From contig NZ_WUTT01000001.1 in assembly GCF_009902005.1 (NCBI RefSeq), positions 1,576,541 through 1,640,540 on the forward strand: a stretch of 64,000 nt of DNA, in the 5' to 3' direction. Below the pieces are notes generated by a model. That model was not told the origin of the DNA. It saw only the letters and a list, made by a program, of their open reading frames with translations, and did no database searches. The translations under genes were made by a program, and so were the position numbers. Below, in pieces: positions 43,101 through 52,167 of the stretch (positions are counted from its first letter, which is position 1; every line of letters starts with the position of its first letter). Origin of the DNA: Halomonas alimentaria (GTDB lineage Bacteria > Pseudomonadota > Gammaproteobacteria > Pseudomonadales > Halomonadaceae).

Positions 43101-45791
43101 ATCCCTCTCCCTGATTTTCCGTTGTCATGGAGAACCGCACGCCCCACAGGGCGTCGTAGGCGCAGACAGGGTCGTCCTCGACCAGCCAGGGGCGGGTGAA
43201 GCGCAGCGCCTTGTGGCGCTCCTGAAGAGCCTCCCAGCGGGCCTGGTCGCCGGCCGGCAGGTCCGCCAGCTTCTCTGCCTGGCTCTGGCGCAGTTTTACC
43301 TGGCTAAGCATGGCCGCGTAGCGCTCGCCTTCGGCCCATAGCGCCAGCTCATCGTCGGCATCACGTTTCAGCAACACGACGTTCACCGTCGGCTCGTCGA
43401 CCAGCCGCGTGCCGATCTCTCGCTCCTCCTGCCACTGGTCGATCTCGGGCTGGCGAAGATAGCCCTGCTCGAGCGACAGGGCGTTGAAGTGAGCCATGGA
43501 GACGGCCACCCCCTGCATGCCGCGCTGCTCCCACCTGGCTTCCTGGAGGCCATCCGGCACCAGCTCGGCGACACTGCCGTAGACGCCCTCGATCAGCGCC
43601 CGCGCCTCCTCGGGCATGCGGATCGCCCCAAGCTCACGCAGCACGCGCTGGGTCAGCCACAGCAGGGAGGTATCGCGATAGACCGCCTGGGTGCCTGGAA
43701 GGGCACGCTTCAGCCACTGGGCATCCGGCGCTTCGCTCCACTCTGGCGCCAACACGGACAGCACAGGCGCACGGCGCGGGCCGCGTACATGGCGCTGCAG
43801 GCGCCCGGCGCGCTGAATCAGCAAGTCGATGGGCGCCAGATCGCTGATCAGGAGATCCACGTCGCAGTCGAGCGATTCCTGGAAGACCTGGGTACTGACC
43901 AGCACCTGACCGCGACGCCTATCGGGCGTGGAGGCCTTGCCCAGCCGCTCGAGGACGTCCGATTCGATACGCTGTCGATCCACCATCGCGAAGCGGCTAT
44001 GGAACAGCAGGCAGCGTTCGGGATCGGGGTGGCTTTGGCGTAGCTGCTCATAGGCGCGAATGGCGTCGTCCACGGTGTTGCGCACCCAGGCGACGCACTC
44101 CCCCGCCTCGACCGCCGCCATTACGATCTCGAGCGCTTGCTTCTCCGCGGTCAGCCAGTCGATGCCCACCGTTCGGGTCACTTCGGGACGTGTTGCCAGA
44201 GGGACTTCTCTCTGGGTAGCGCGACCGACCTGGGTCAACAACGGGAATGCGTCCTCCTCCAGGGTGGCCGGCGCCAGCTCCAACCCCTGGCGCCATGCCG
44301 CAACGAGCTCTTCGCGCATGCTATACGGCAATGTGGCCGTCAGCAGGATGGCACTGCCGCCCTGACGGGCATGGTGGGCAAGCAGCTGATTGAGCAGGGT
44401 CTGCATGTAGTGGTCGTAGGCATGTACCTCATCGACGATCAACACCTTGCGCGCCAGGCCGAACAGGCGCAGCGACTGGTGCCGAAACGGCAGCAACCCC
44501 ATCAGCGCTTGGTCGATGGTTCCATCCCGACATCGGCCAGCAGCGACTTCTTGCGAGAGTCGGCCAGCCAGCGGTTGCAGCGCGTGGTCGCGGTCATGTC
44601 GTCGGCTGCGTAGTCACGGTCTTCCGGCTGCGCCGACGCCACGGCCTGCATGAAGACGTCGTTCAGTTCCCGGGCCCCGTGGGCCAGCACGCAGGAGGGA
44701 CGCGAAGCCTCAGTATAGAAGCGATGATGCAAGCGGCCGAGACGCTCATACATGGCGTTGGAGGTCGCCATGGTGGGCAGAGCGAAGTAGAGCCCATCGC
44801 CATGCCCGCCGGCGAGCAACCGCTGATTGAGAATGCAGGCTGCCTCGGTCTTGCCGGAACCGGTGATGTCTTCGCAAATGAACAGCTGAGGACCTTCACC
44901 GATGGGTAGGGTTTCGGCCTCTCGCTGCAGTGGAGTTGGCGTAACCGACTCGCCACCGAACCAACTGGCCAGACCGCCATAGGGTATAGGCTCGGGAGGG
45001 TGCGCGAACCCGGTGTCCTGTAGTGCTCGCTCGGCGCGCCCGAGCGCTAGAGGCCAGTAATCGGCCAGCGGCATCACTTCTTGACAGTAGATGAAATAAT
45101 CCCGATTCGACCCCAGCCAGTCACTGAGGGTAGCCCAGCCAGCCACCGTCCAGCTCATGGCCAGAAAAGCATCCCGCCACTGCGGGGAGACCAGCTTGTC
45201 GACCGGCCAGTCAAGTTCGATCAGAGCAGCCCAGTCGGCAGTGAATTGCCGCGCGGCCTCACAATCAGAGGCATCGTCGTCTTGGCCGAAGAACTGGGAC
45301 AGACCCAGTTTTCCGGCTTCCACCGGCTGGCCGTGATGGCCAAACATCGGCGCCAGAACCACGCGGAGCGTCTCGCTGAGCTCCCGTCGTGCCTTGTGGT
45401 CGAGGTCACCACCGGGCCAACGCAGCGTGTCGTCTCGTAGCCACTCGATCCAGGATGCCTGCCAGAGCAGAGCGCCAAGGCGGTCATGGCGCTCGGTATA
45501 GGCCAGTCGCTCGATAGGTGCCACCAGTTCGACTCCTTCCGGACGAGCCAGCCCCTGGAAGGCGCGCGCGAACTTGCCCATGTCATGCAGGCCCAGCAGA
45601 AACACGAGGAATTGCCGCAAGGAGTCGGGAGACAGGCCGAGCTGGGACGCCAATCGCTGGGACAGGGGCCGCTCCGGGGCAAGCAAGTGCCAGCCCACTG
45701 CCGCCACATCCAGGCTGTGATAAGGCAGCAGATGGCAGCTATCGCCTTCATCCGATGGTTGGGCCTTGCCCCAATAGAGGTAATACGACAT
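43084..45791 (-). pseudogene. cas3: cas3 helicase-nuclease, split by a one-base frameshift
   Basis: Cas3 is the HD-nuclease/SF2-helicase that degrades DNA marked by Cascade. The two parts are 429 codons (45791-44502: HD motif LLGLHDMGKFARAFQ, Walker A DITGSGKTEAA) and 472 codons (44502-43084: DEVHAYD, SAILLTATLP, LLIQRAGRLQR). Together they give about 901 residues, normal for type I-E. The break is at 44522-44523. The frame reads LLADVG then MEPSTKR and stops, where homologues continue VGTxDQ; adding one base (for example restoring GGG) gives VG(M/I)GTIDQALMG. The first part ends in TGA that overlaps the ATG of the second (TGATG), so reinitiation could make two polypeptides. It may be a mutation, a sequencing error or a coupled split protein. 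Confidence 0.85.
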
Positions 45792-45941
45792 CCCTGTCTC
45801 TCTTCTTTATGGTGTCGGTACATCCATACAAGCACCCTTAACCTTACTTCGCCACCTACTGGCCATCCGACCAGCGTACTCTTCAACCCGGTTGTGACTT
45901 TCGTCATGCTGAGTCTTCACCACGGAAGGAAGGAAGCCTCC
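45792..45941. promoter_or_regulatory. Divergent promoter region of cas3 and the WYL regulator
   Basis: This 150-bp gap separates the two divergent starts. An inverted pair CTGG (45859-45862) and CCAG (45871-45874) spaced by 8 bp, and GGTG (45811-45814) with CACC (45833-45836), are the only candidate operator elements seen; both are weak. No clear sigma70 elements can be assigned. Confidence 0.35.
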
Positions 45942-46811
45942 ATGTCAGCGACCACCGCACTCCCCTGGGACACCCTGGCCCGCTATCGGCTGATCGAAAT
46001 TCTGGCGCTGTGGGAGGGTCGTGTGGTGGCCGCGCAGATCGGTGAGGCCTTCGACATCGGGCGCCAGCAGGCACAGAAGGTACTGCGTCGCTATCGGGAA
46101 CTGGTCCCCGGGAATCTGGCCTATGACGAGTCGCGTAAGGGCTTCCTGCCGACCACACGGTTCGCACCGTCCTTCACCCAAGGTCGGGTCGAGGAGTACC
46201 TTCATCTACTGGGCGTCCACCGGCAGCTGGCATCGCCGTTCACGGGACTGGGACTCGGCGCGGCGAACACGGAAGCACTGCCGCTGCCGAGCCGCATGGT
46301 GTCGCCGCAGGTGGTGCGGGAAGTGGTCAAGGCCGCCCGCGGTGCTCAGCGCCTGGAGGTCACCTACGCCTCCTTCACCAGCCCCACCGGTGAGGAGCGG
46401 ATCATCGTGCCGCATACGCTGGTGTTCGCGGCGGGGCGCTGGCATGTGCGGGCCTTCTGCGAGAAGCATCGCGACTATCGGGATTTCGTTCTGAGCCGCT
46501 TCCGCGGCATACCGGAGTCGTGTGGCGATATGCTCGGCGAGCACGGGATCGCCGAGGACTCGGCCTGGCATACCCGGGTAGACGTGTGCCTGATACCCGA
46601 CAGGCGGCTGCCACCCCGGGAAAGGGCCCTGATCGCCACGGACTATGGGATGGACGACGGTGAACTCAATCTGTCATGCCGGGGCCCGCTGGTGCTCTAC
46701 GCGCTGCGCGAATTGGGCGTGAATCCCCATCATGTGGAAACCGAACCACGGGCCCAGCAGGTCGAGATAGCCAATGCCCAGACACTGGCACCCTGGATCC
46801 ACTGGAGCTAG
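45942..46811 (+). CDS. WYL-domain transcriptional regulator next to the cas operon
   Basis: 289-residue regulator. A winged helix-turn-helix occupies about residues 1-85 (LARYRLIEILALWEGRVVAAQI, DIGRQQAQKVLRRYRE). The central WYL domain runs from about 120 to 200, with VTYASFTSPTGEERIIVPHTLVFAAGRWHVRAFCEKHRDYRDFVLSRF; the name motif is here WHV. A WCX-like C-terminal region follows (LIATDYGMDDGELNLSCRG). WYL proteins bind nucleic acids or nucleotides and often repress neighbouring defence genes; divergent placement from cas3 suggests that role here. The start at 45942 follows GGAAGGAAG. Confidence 0.88.
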   Translation: MSATTALPWDTLARYRLIEILALWEGRVVAAQIGEAFDIGRQQAQKVLRRYRELVPGNLAYDESRKGFLPTTRFAPSFTQGRVEEYLHLLGVHRQLASPFTGLGLGAANTEALPLPSRMVSPQVVREVVKAARGAQRLEVTYASFTSPTGEERIIVPHTLVFAAGRWHVRAFCEKHRDYRDFVLSRFRGIPESCGDMLGEHGIAEDSAWHTRVDVCLIPDRRLPPRERALIATDYGMDDGELNLSCRGPLVLYALRELGVNPHHVETEPRAQQVEIANAQTLAPWIHWS

Positions 46812-46859
46812 ATGATACGGCAGGGTGCCTTGGCCCGCCCGTGAGGCTAGAGTAGCTCC

Positions 46860-47999
46860 ATGACCTCCCCTCCCGATAAACCGCCTCGCCGCCGCGCCCT
46901 GGTGGCGCTGAGTGGTGATATCTCCGGTGCCTTCGGCGACCTTGGCACCCTGCTGCCCTATGTGATCGCCGGTATCGGGCTGGGCGTGCTGGCGCCCGGG
47001 GCGGTGTTTCTGGGCTTCGCGGCGGGCTACCTGCTGGTGGCACTCGTCTATCGCGCGCCCATCGCCGTGCAGCCGATGAAGGCGCTGGGCGCGGTGATCC
47101 TTACCGGCGGGCTCACCGCCGCCGAGACGGCCCTGGCCGGTGCCCTGCTGGGCCTGGTGCTGCTGGCGCTGTCTGCCACACCACTGCTGGGGCGCGCCGC
47201 CCGTGCCCTGCCGCAATCGGTGGTCACCGGACTGCAGGCCGGCCTGGGGCTGATGCTCGCCGCGTTGGCGCTGGAGATGATGGCCACCGGCTGGTGGCTG
47301 GCCCTGCCGGCCATGGCAGTGCTCGCCCTCTCCTGGGTCTGGCCTCGCGGGCCCTGGGCACTGGGAGTGATCCTCGCGGCCATCTGGCTGGCACCGACTG
47401 ACGGCCAACCACTGGTATCGGAAACGGCCATTATCGCCGATGGGCTATCGCTGACCGCGGTGGCTGGCGGAATGCTGGCCCAGTTGCCGCTGACCCTGCT
47501 CAACGCCGTGGTGGTGGCCACCGCCGTGTCCCATTCGCTGTTTCCGGACGCCGTTCCCCGCGTCAGCGAGCGCCGCCTGGCCGCCTCCAGCGGCCTGCTC
47601 AACCTGGTGCTGGCGCCGTTGGGTGCCATGCCGATGTGCCACGGCGCCGGCGGCCTGGCCGCTCACTACCGCTTCGGTGCCCGCAGCTGGGTCGCTCCGC
47701 TGACCATGGCCGCGGCCTGCGCCCTGGCCGCGCTGCAGGGCGAGGCGGTGGTCGCCTGGCTGGCGGCGATTCCCGTCCCGGTGGTGGGCGCCCTGCTGGC
47801 CTTCGCCGGGGTGGAGCTGATGCTGGGCAAGCGCCTCTTCGACGCCCGGCCCGACTGTCGGCCGGTGATCGCGGTCACCGCGGTGGCCACCCTGTTCGGT
47901 AGCGTCCTGATCGGGCTGACGGCGGGCCTTGCCAGCGAGCAGCTGCGCCGGCATCTTGTACGCAGGCGTGCCCGCGGCACGCCCCACGACAGGGGCTGA
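46860..47999 (+). CDS. Molybdate/sulfate transporter, MOT1 family
   Basis: 379-residue inner-membrane transporter with 10-12 hydrophobic helices. Two MOT1 signatures are present: SGDISGAFGDLGTLLPYVIAG near the N-terminus and LGAMPMCHGAGGLAAHYRFGA in the second half. MOT1 proteins take up molybdate at low concentration, and a molybdate-binding molbindin gene follows 33 bp later, supporting molybdate rather than sulfate. The start at 46860 gives MTSPPDKPPRRRALVAL; the gap to the WYL gene is 48 bp on the same strand, but no functional link to CRISPR is apparent. Confidence 0.85.
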   Translation: MTSPPDKPPRRRALVALSGDISGAFGDLGTLLPYVIAGIGLGVLAPGAVFLGFAAGYLLVALVYRAPIAVQPMKALGAVILTGGLTAAETALAGALLGLVLLALSATPLLGRAARALPQSVVTGLQAGLGLMLAALALEMMATGWWLALPAMAVLALSWVWPRGPWALGVILAAIWLAPTDGQPLVSETAIIADGLSLTAVAGGMLAQLPLTLLNAVVVATAVSHSLFPDAVPRVSERRLAASSGLLNLVLAPLGAMPMCHGAGGLAAHYRFGARSWVAPLTMAAACALAALQGEAVVAWLAAIPVPVVGALLAFAGVELMLGKRLFDARPDCRPVIAVTAVATLFGSVLIGLTAGLASEQLRRHLVRRRARGTPHDRG

Positions 48000-48032
48000 C
48001 GCCCCACCCACTAAAAGGACAGGAGAGCAGGG

Positions 48033-48242
48033 ATGAAGATCAGTGCACGCAACGTGATCAAGGGCACCGTGCTGGAAGTGAAGGAAGGCCCGGTGAACAG
48101 CCAGGTCCGCGTCGACATCGGCGGCGGCAACACCATCAAGTCGATGATCACCAGCGATGCCATCGAGGAGCTCGGCATCGCCGTGGGCAGCGAGGTTCAG
48201 GTGGTCATCAAGGCCTCGGATGTGATGCTCGGCATCGACTGA
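48033..48242 (+). CDS. Molbindin (Mop-domain molybdate-binding protein)
   Basis: 69-residue single Mop/TOBE domain: MKISARNVIKGTVLEVKEGP, VNSQVRVDIGGGNTIKSMIT and SEVQVVIKASDVMLGID. Molbindins form hexamers that store or buffer molybdate in the cytoplasm. AGGAGAGCAGGG precedes the ATG at good distance. It is 33 bp downstream of the MOT1 transporter gene and very probably co-transcribed with it. Confidence 0.92.
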   Translation: MKISARNVIKGTVLEVKEGPVNSQVRVDIGGGNTIKSMITSDAIEELGIAVGSEVQVVIKASDVMLGID

Positions 48243-48405
48243 ATCCACTGGTGCGTCGGCACTCGCCGGCGCCCATTTCGTTAGCCGCCTCTGTTTTCTC
48301 GCTTCCTGCACCCTTGCTGCACATTCCCCACAGATAATCCCCGCATAACAGAACACGCCTCCCCCTCCCCGACGTCATCGTGACCGTCATCCAAGGAGGC
48401 AAGAC

Positions 48406-49674
48406 ATGAAAGTGCTGAAACCCGGGCAGGCCGTGGGCATCACGGTCGCCATCAGTTTCCTGCTGGTGCTGTGGGAAGTACCCGTATCCACCTGGGCCAC
48501 GTCGGCCACCCTGAGCCTGGCGGCGGGGGTGGCTGCCCTGGCGTTGATGGCCACCTCGGCCATTCTGGCCAGCCGATGGGCCTGGGTCGAGCGGCTGCTG
48601 GGCGGGCTGGACCGGGTCTACCTCGCCCATAAGTGGATGGGTGTGTGGGCGCTGGGCCTGGCCTCGTACCACCTGGTGTTCAAGGCCGGTCTCGACGCCT
48701 GGGACGTGGCGCCGATCCTCGAGGTCAGCAAGTACTGGACCCGCCTGCTGCGCCAACTTAGCTTCGTGGCGCTGATGTTCATCATCCTGCTGGCGCTCAA
48801 CCGCAAGATTCCCTACCACCTGTGGCGGAGCTGGCACAAGCTCTCCGGCCCGCTGTTCGTGGTGGTTATCCTGCACTGGCTGACCTTCGAGTCACCCATC
48901 GCCCTGAGCGAGCCCGCCGGCCTCTGGCTGGGTATCCTCTCGGTGCTCGGCGTGGCGGCGGCCGCCTGGAAGCTGCTGCTCTATCCGCGCCTCGCCCGCC
49001 ATGGCGAATATGAGGTGGTAGAGGTTTCGCCCGGCGCCGGAGCGGTTCGCCTGCGCCTGGCACCGGTGGGCAGCGGCGTGGCCTTCCAGCCCGGCCAGTT
49101 CGGCTTCCTGCGGCTGAAGGAGGAGGGACTGCGCGAGCCGCACCCCTTCACCATCGCCTCGGCCAGCCAGGAGAACGGCGCGGTGGAGTTCTTCATCCGC
49201 GGGCTGGGCGACTTCACCCGCAAGCTGGTCAGCGAGAGCCGGGTGGGCATGCGCGCGGATATCTACGCACCTCACGGGCACTTCACGCGGCCCGAGCGGG
49301 CCGGCCATGAAGTGTGGGTCGCCGGCGGGGTGGGGATCTCGCCGTTCATCTCCTGGCTGCAGGATCCCGAGGCCGAGTCGCTGGAGCGGGTCACGCTCTT
49401 CTACTGCTACACCCCGGGGCGGGAGTTCCCCGACGTCGAAGCCCTGCAGGCCCAGGCCGACGCGCGCGGCGTGGAGTTGGTGCCGGTACCCGCCGGGCCG
49501 AACAGTGTCGCCTTCCGCGAGCGCCTGGCCGAGATCGCCCGCGAAGTGCCGGCCGACAGCGTGGAGATCCGCTTCTGCGGTCCCCAGGGGTTGAAGGAAG
49601 CGGTGCGCCAGCAGATGGAGGCGCTGGATATTCCGCGCCACAACCTGGCCTACGAGTACTTCGATTTTCGCTAG
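48406..49674 (+). CDS. Ferric-reductase-like transmembrane flavoprotein
   Basis: 422-residue membrane oxidoreductase of the ferric reductase/NADPH-oxidase superfamily. Residues about 8-195 form five to six helices with histidines in DRVYLAHKWMGVWALGLASYHLVF and LWRSWHKLSGPLFVVVILHW that could hold two b-hemes. The FAD domain has REPHPFTIAS and FIRGLGDFTRKL; the NAD(P) domain has VAGGVGISPFISWL and the C-terminal FCGPQGLKEAVRQQM. It would pass electrons from NAD(P)H across the membrane; the acceptor is unknown. A GGAGG box precedes the ATG at 48406. Confidence 0.88.
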   Translation: MKVLKPGQAVGITVAISFLLVLWEVPVSTWATSATLSLAAGVAALALMATSAILASRWAWVERLLGGLDRVYLAHKWMGVWALGLASYHLVFKAGLDAWDVAPILEVSKYWTRLLRQLSFVALMFIILLALNRKIPYHLWRSWHKLSGPLFVVVILHWLTFESPIALSEPAGLWLGILSVLGVAAAAWKLLLYPRLARHGEYEVVEVSPGAGAVRLRLAPVGSGVAFQPGQFGFLRLKEEGLREPHPFTIASASQENGAVEFFIRGLGDFTRKLVSESRVGMRADIYAPHGHFTRPERAGHEVWVAGGVGISPFISWLQDPEAESLERVTLFYCYTPGREFPDVEALQAQADARGVELVPVPAGPNSVAFRERLAEIAREVPADSVEIRFCGPQGLKEAVRQQMEALDIPRHNLAYEYFDFR

Positions 49675-49684
49675 TCTGACTACC

Positions 49685-49703
49685 GCCCGGGCCTGGCCCG
49701 GGC
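49685..49703. terminator. GC-rich hairpin between convergent genes
   Basis: GCCCGGG (49685-49691) pairs with CCCGGGC (49697-49703). It lies between the convergent flavoprotein and MFS genes but has no T-run. Confidence 0.35.
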
Positions 49704-49724
49704 CGAGGACGGCGCTGCCGGGGC

Positions 49725-50945
49725 TCAACCGGTCGGAGCCGCCTTCGCTTCGGCATCCAGCCGCTGGGCGGTCTGGTCCACCCCGCGCAGCCAGACCAGC
49801 AGCACCGCCCCCAGGGCGACGAAGCCGCCGGCCAGCCACAGGCCGATGTCGTAGTGGCCGGTGGACTCGGCGAGCATGCCGGTGAGTGCCGGGGCGATGA
49901 TCTGGGCGGCACCATAGGCCAGCGTCATGCGCCCCATCATGCGTGCCGGGCTCTGCGGATAGAGCCGACCGGCCATGGTCAGCACCAGGCTGACGCAGCC
50001 CAGGAAGGTGCTGCCGTAGAGCACGGCGCTGGCCAGCACGCCGGCTAGGTTGTCGGTGACCGCCGGCAGCACGATCCCCACCACCTGCAGGCCCATGGCG
50101 GCAATCAGCGCGCCGAGGTAGCCGATCCAGCGCGCGATCAGGTCCCACAGCATTACCGCCGGCGCTGCGGCCAGGCCCACCAGGGCGAAGGTCCAGTTGC
50201 CGGCGCCGGCCAGCAGCGGCTCACGCTCGACGATGGCGACGATAAAGGTGGCGCTGATCACATAGCCGTAGCCGGCACAGAAGTAGGCGGCCAGCATCAG
50301 CCGCATGAAAGTGCGGCTGGGCGGCTGGGCCGGGCGTTGCCCGCCGCCGCCGCCCTCGAGCGGCTTGGCGGGCCGCGGCAACCAGGTCCAGGCGGGTACC
50401 AGCAATGCCACGGCCAGGGCTGCGAAGCCCCACCACTGGGCCTGCCAGTCGAGGGAGAGGCGCAGCATCAGCTCCACCGCCAGGGCGGCCAGCAGCATGC
50501 CCAGGCCCACCCCGGCGAAGTGGATGCCGAGTTCGCCGCGCTGCCGGTGGCTGATCAGCCAGTGCAGGATCAGCCCGGAGGCGAGCAGCATGGCGCCGCT
50601 GCTCGAGAAGCCGGCCACGAAGCGCATCGACGCCCATAGCCAGAAGCTGTCGGCCAGCGCCATGCCGGCGGTGGAGACGAGCGCCAGTACCAGGGTGAGG
50701 CGGTAGAGGGTGTCCTTGAGCCGGATGCTGCTGATGGAGGCGGCCGTCAGCGCGCCAAGCATGTAGCCGGCGTAGTTGAGGGCGGCCAGCCAGCCGCCCT
50801 GGGCATCGCTCAGCCAGGTCTGCTGCTGCATCAGCGGCAGCAGCGGGGTGTAAGCAAAACGTGCCACGCCGATGCACAGCAGCTGGCTGAACAGCCCGGC
50901 CAGCAGCACGCGGTAGCGCGGAGAGAGAAGAATGGGCTTGGCCAT
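49725..50945 (-). CDS. YbfB/YjiJ-family MFS transporter
   Basis: 406-residue inner-membrane carrier with about 12 helices. The family beginning CIGVARFAYTPLLPLMQQQ is typical of YbfB/YjiJ; GGWLAALNYAGYMLGALTAA and MRFVAGFSSSGAMLLASGLIL follow, and SFTLAYGAAQ-like GRMTLAYGAAQIIAPALTGML is in the second half. The substrate is unknown. The start at 50945 (MAKPILLSPRYRVL) is chosen by the family N-terminus; the frame is open upstream. The cytoplasmic loop between halves is Gly/Pro-rich. Confidence 0.86.
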   Translation of the reverse strand: MAKPILLSPRYRVLLAGLFSQLLCIGVARFAYTPLLPLMQQQTWLSDAQGGWLAALNYAGYMLGALTAASISSIRLKDTLYRLTLVLALVSTAGMALADSFWLWASMRFVAGFSSSGAMLLASGLILHWLISHRQRGELGIHFAGVGLGMLLAALAVELMLRLSLDWQAQWWGFAALAVALLVPAWTWLPRPAKPLEGGGGGQRPAQPPSRTFMRLMLAAYFCAGYGYVISATFIVAIVEREPLLAGAGNWTFALVGLAAAPAVMLWDLIARWIGYLGALIAAMGLQVVGIVLPAVTDNLAGVLASAVLYGSTFLGCVSLVLTMAGRLYPQSPARMMGRMTLAYGAAQIIAPALTGMLAESTGHYDIGLWLAGGFVALGAVLLVWLRGVDQTAQRLDAEAKAAPTG

Positions 50946-51078
50946 GCCTGGCGCTCCGTGGTCCCTGTTATGGTTGTTTTTCCTGCCGTTATCCGTGGTG
51001 CGGCAGATTACCGGCCTACCATACAGCACGCCTGGGTCAATAGATGAGGTCGTTCGACCAAAAGGGCAGGGGCGACAC

Positions 51079-51117
51079 AAAAAGGGGCCCGCCCCCGGGA
51101 AGCCAGGGTGCGGACCC
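51079..51117 (-). terminator. Rho-independent terminator of the porin gene
   Basis: On the minus strand a GC-rich stem (GGGTCCGCACCC paired with GGGGGCGGGCCC, one or two mismatches) is followed by a T-run (plus-strand AAAAA at 51079-51083). It is about 40 bp beyond the porin stop. Confidence 0.75.
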
Positions 51118-51155
51118 AATAAACAGATCTGCTGCTGAAGGACGCGCGACCGTCC

Positions 51156-52133
51156 TTAGAACTTGATGCGCATGCCGGCCAGGTAGCCTACGTCGGCGTT
51201 TTCCTCGTCGGTATCGGCGATCTCGGCGAACACGGTGACGTTCTTGTGGGCCGGGAAGGCGTAGGTGACGTTGGCGTACCACTCGGTCACGTCCTCGTCG
51301 CCGACCAGGTCGTCGTAGCTGGTTTCGGTCATGCCGATGGCAATATCGGTAGTCTCGGCGGCGGCGAACACGGCGGCCAGGTTGTACTGGTCGGCGTTAT
51401 GCTCTGAGGCGTCAAAGTTGGAGTCAGACTCGCTGTAGTCGGCGGCCAGGGTGGCGATGCCGAAGTCATAGGCGGCGCTGACGCCCCAAGTGTCGACAGT
51501 CTCGTCGGAGCCGCCGCTCTGGACGTCGACGTCGTTCCACTCCTGGTAGGCCGCAGCCAGTTCCAGGCCACCGAATTCGGTGGAGGCGAACAGGTCGACG
51601 TACTCGCCGTTCTCGCTGCTGTTGCCATCGGACTCCAGCTCGTAGGAGGCCACCAGGTAGACGTTGCCGAGATCGGAATCGATGCGGATGACATCGTCGC
51701 CGTCGGTTGCACCTACCGCGTCGAAGCGATCCTCGTCGGTGTGAGTCTCGATGGCCTCCTCGATGCCGAATTCGTCACCGGCGGTGTTCTGCTTGCCGAA
51801 GGAGATGGAGGTGCCGCCGAAGGCCAGGCCTACATAGGCCTCTTCCAGCGAGGCACCGTCATCGTCGCCATCATCGTTGGCAGCATCCTTGAAGCCGAAG
51901 TCGACGCGACCGAAGGCGGTCATGTCATCGTTGAGCTGGTAGCTGACGTAGTTCTTCAGCTCCAGGTCATCGAACTCGATATCCGGGTTCTTGTCGTCAC
52001 CGGATTTCTGACGCAGCTGGACCTGAAGATCACCATTGACCTTGTACTCGAAGCCACCGTTCTCGTAGATGGTGGCGGCGTTGGCAGAACCGGAAGCTAC
52101 GGCCACGGCGGCGGCCAGGAGAAGCTTTTTCAT
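51156..52133 (-). CDS. Acidic gram-negative outer-membrane porin
   Basis: 325-residue porin with a Sec signal peptide (MKKLLLAAAVAVASGSANA). The mature protein starts ATIYENGGFEYKVNGDLQVQ and ends in a C-terminal Phe (AGMRIKF), the signature for outer-membrane barrel assembly. Alternating strands such as YVSYQLNDDMTAFGRVDFGF and TSISFGKQNTAGDEFG suit a 16-strand general porin. It is exceptionally rich in Asp and Glu (loops DAANDDGDDDGAS and ETHTDEDRFDAVGATDGDD), typical of halophile surface proteins. It has its own terminator. The gene downstream of a 34-bp gap on the same strand is the YccT-like gene, which reads into it. Confidence 0.9.
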   Translation of the reverse strand: MKKLLLAAAVAVASGSANAATIYENGGFEYKVNGDLQVQLRQKSGDDKNPDIEFDDLELKNYVSYQLNDDMTAFGRVDFGFKDAANDDGDDDGASLEEAYVGLAFGGTSISFGKQNTAGDEFGIEEAIETHTDEDRFDAVGATDGDDVIRIDSDLGNVYLVASYELESDGNSSENGEYVDLFASTEFGGLELAAAYQEWNDVDVQSGGSDETVDTWGVSAAYDFGIATLAADYSESDSNFDASEHNADQYNLAAVFAAAETTDIAIGMTETSYDDLVGDEDVTEWYANVTYAFPAHKNVTVFAEIADTDEENADVGYLAGMRIKF

Positions 52134-52167
52134 GATCTATGTTCCCTTTTTGAATGGAGTCAAAGGT

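Noticed and set aside
45486-45941. A longer start for the WYL regulator
   Set aside because: The frame is open upstream but overlaps cas3 on the other strand; the ATG at 45942 has a good ribosome site and begins the conserved wHTH.
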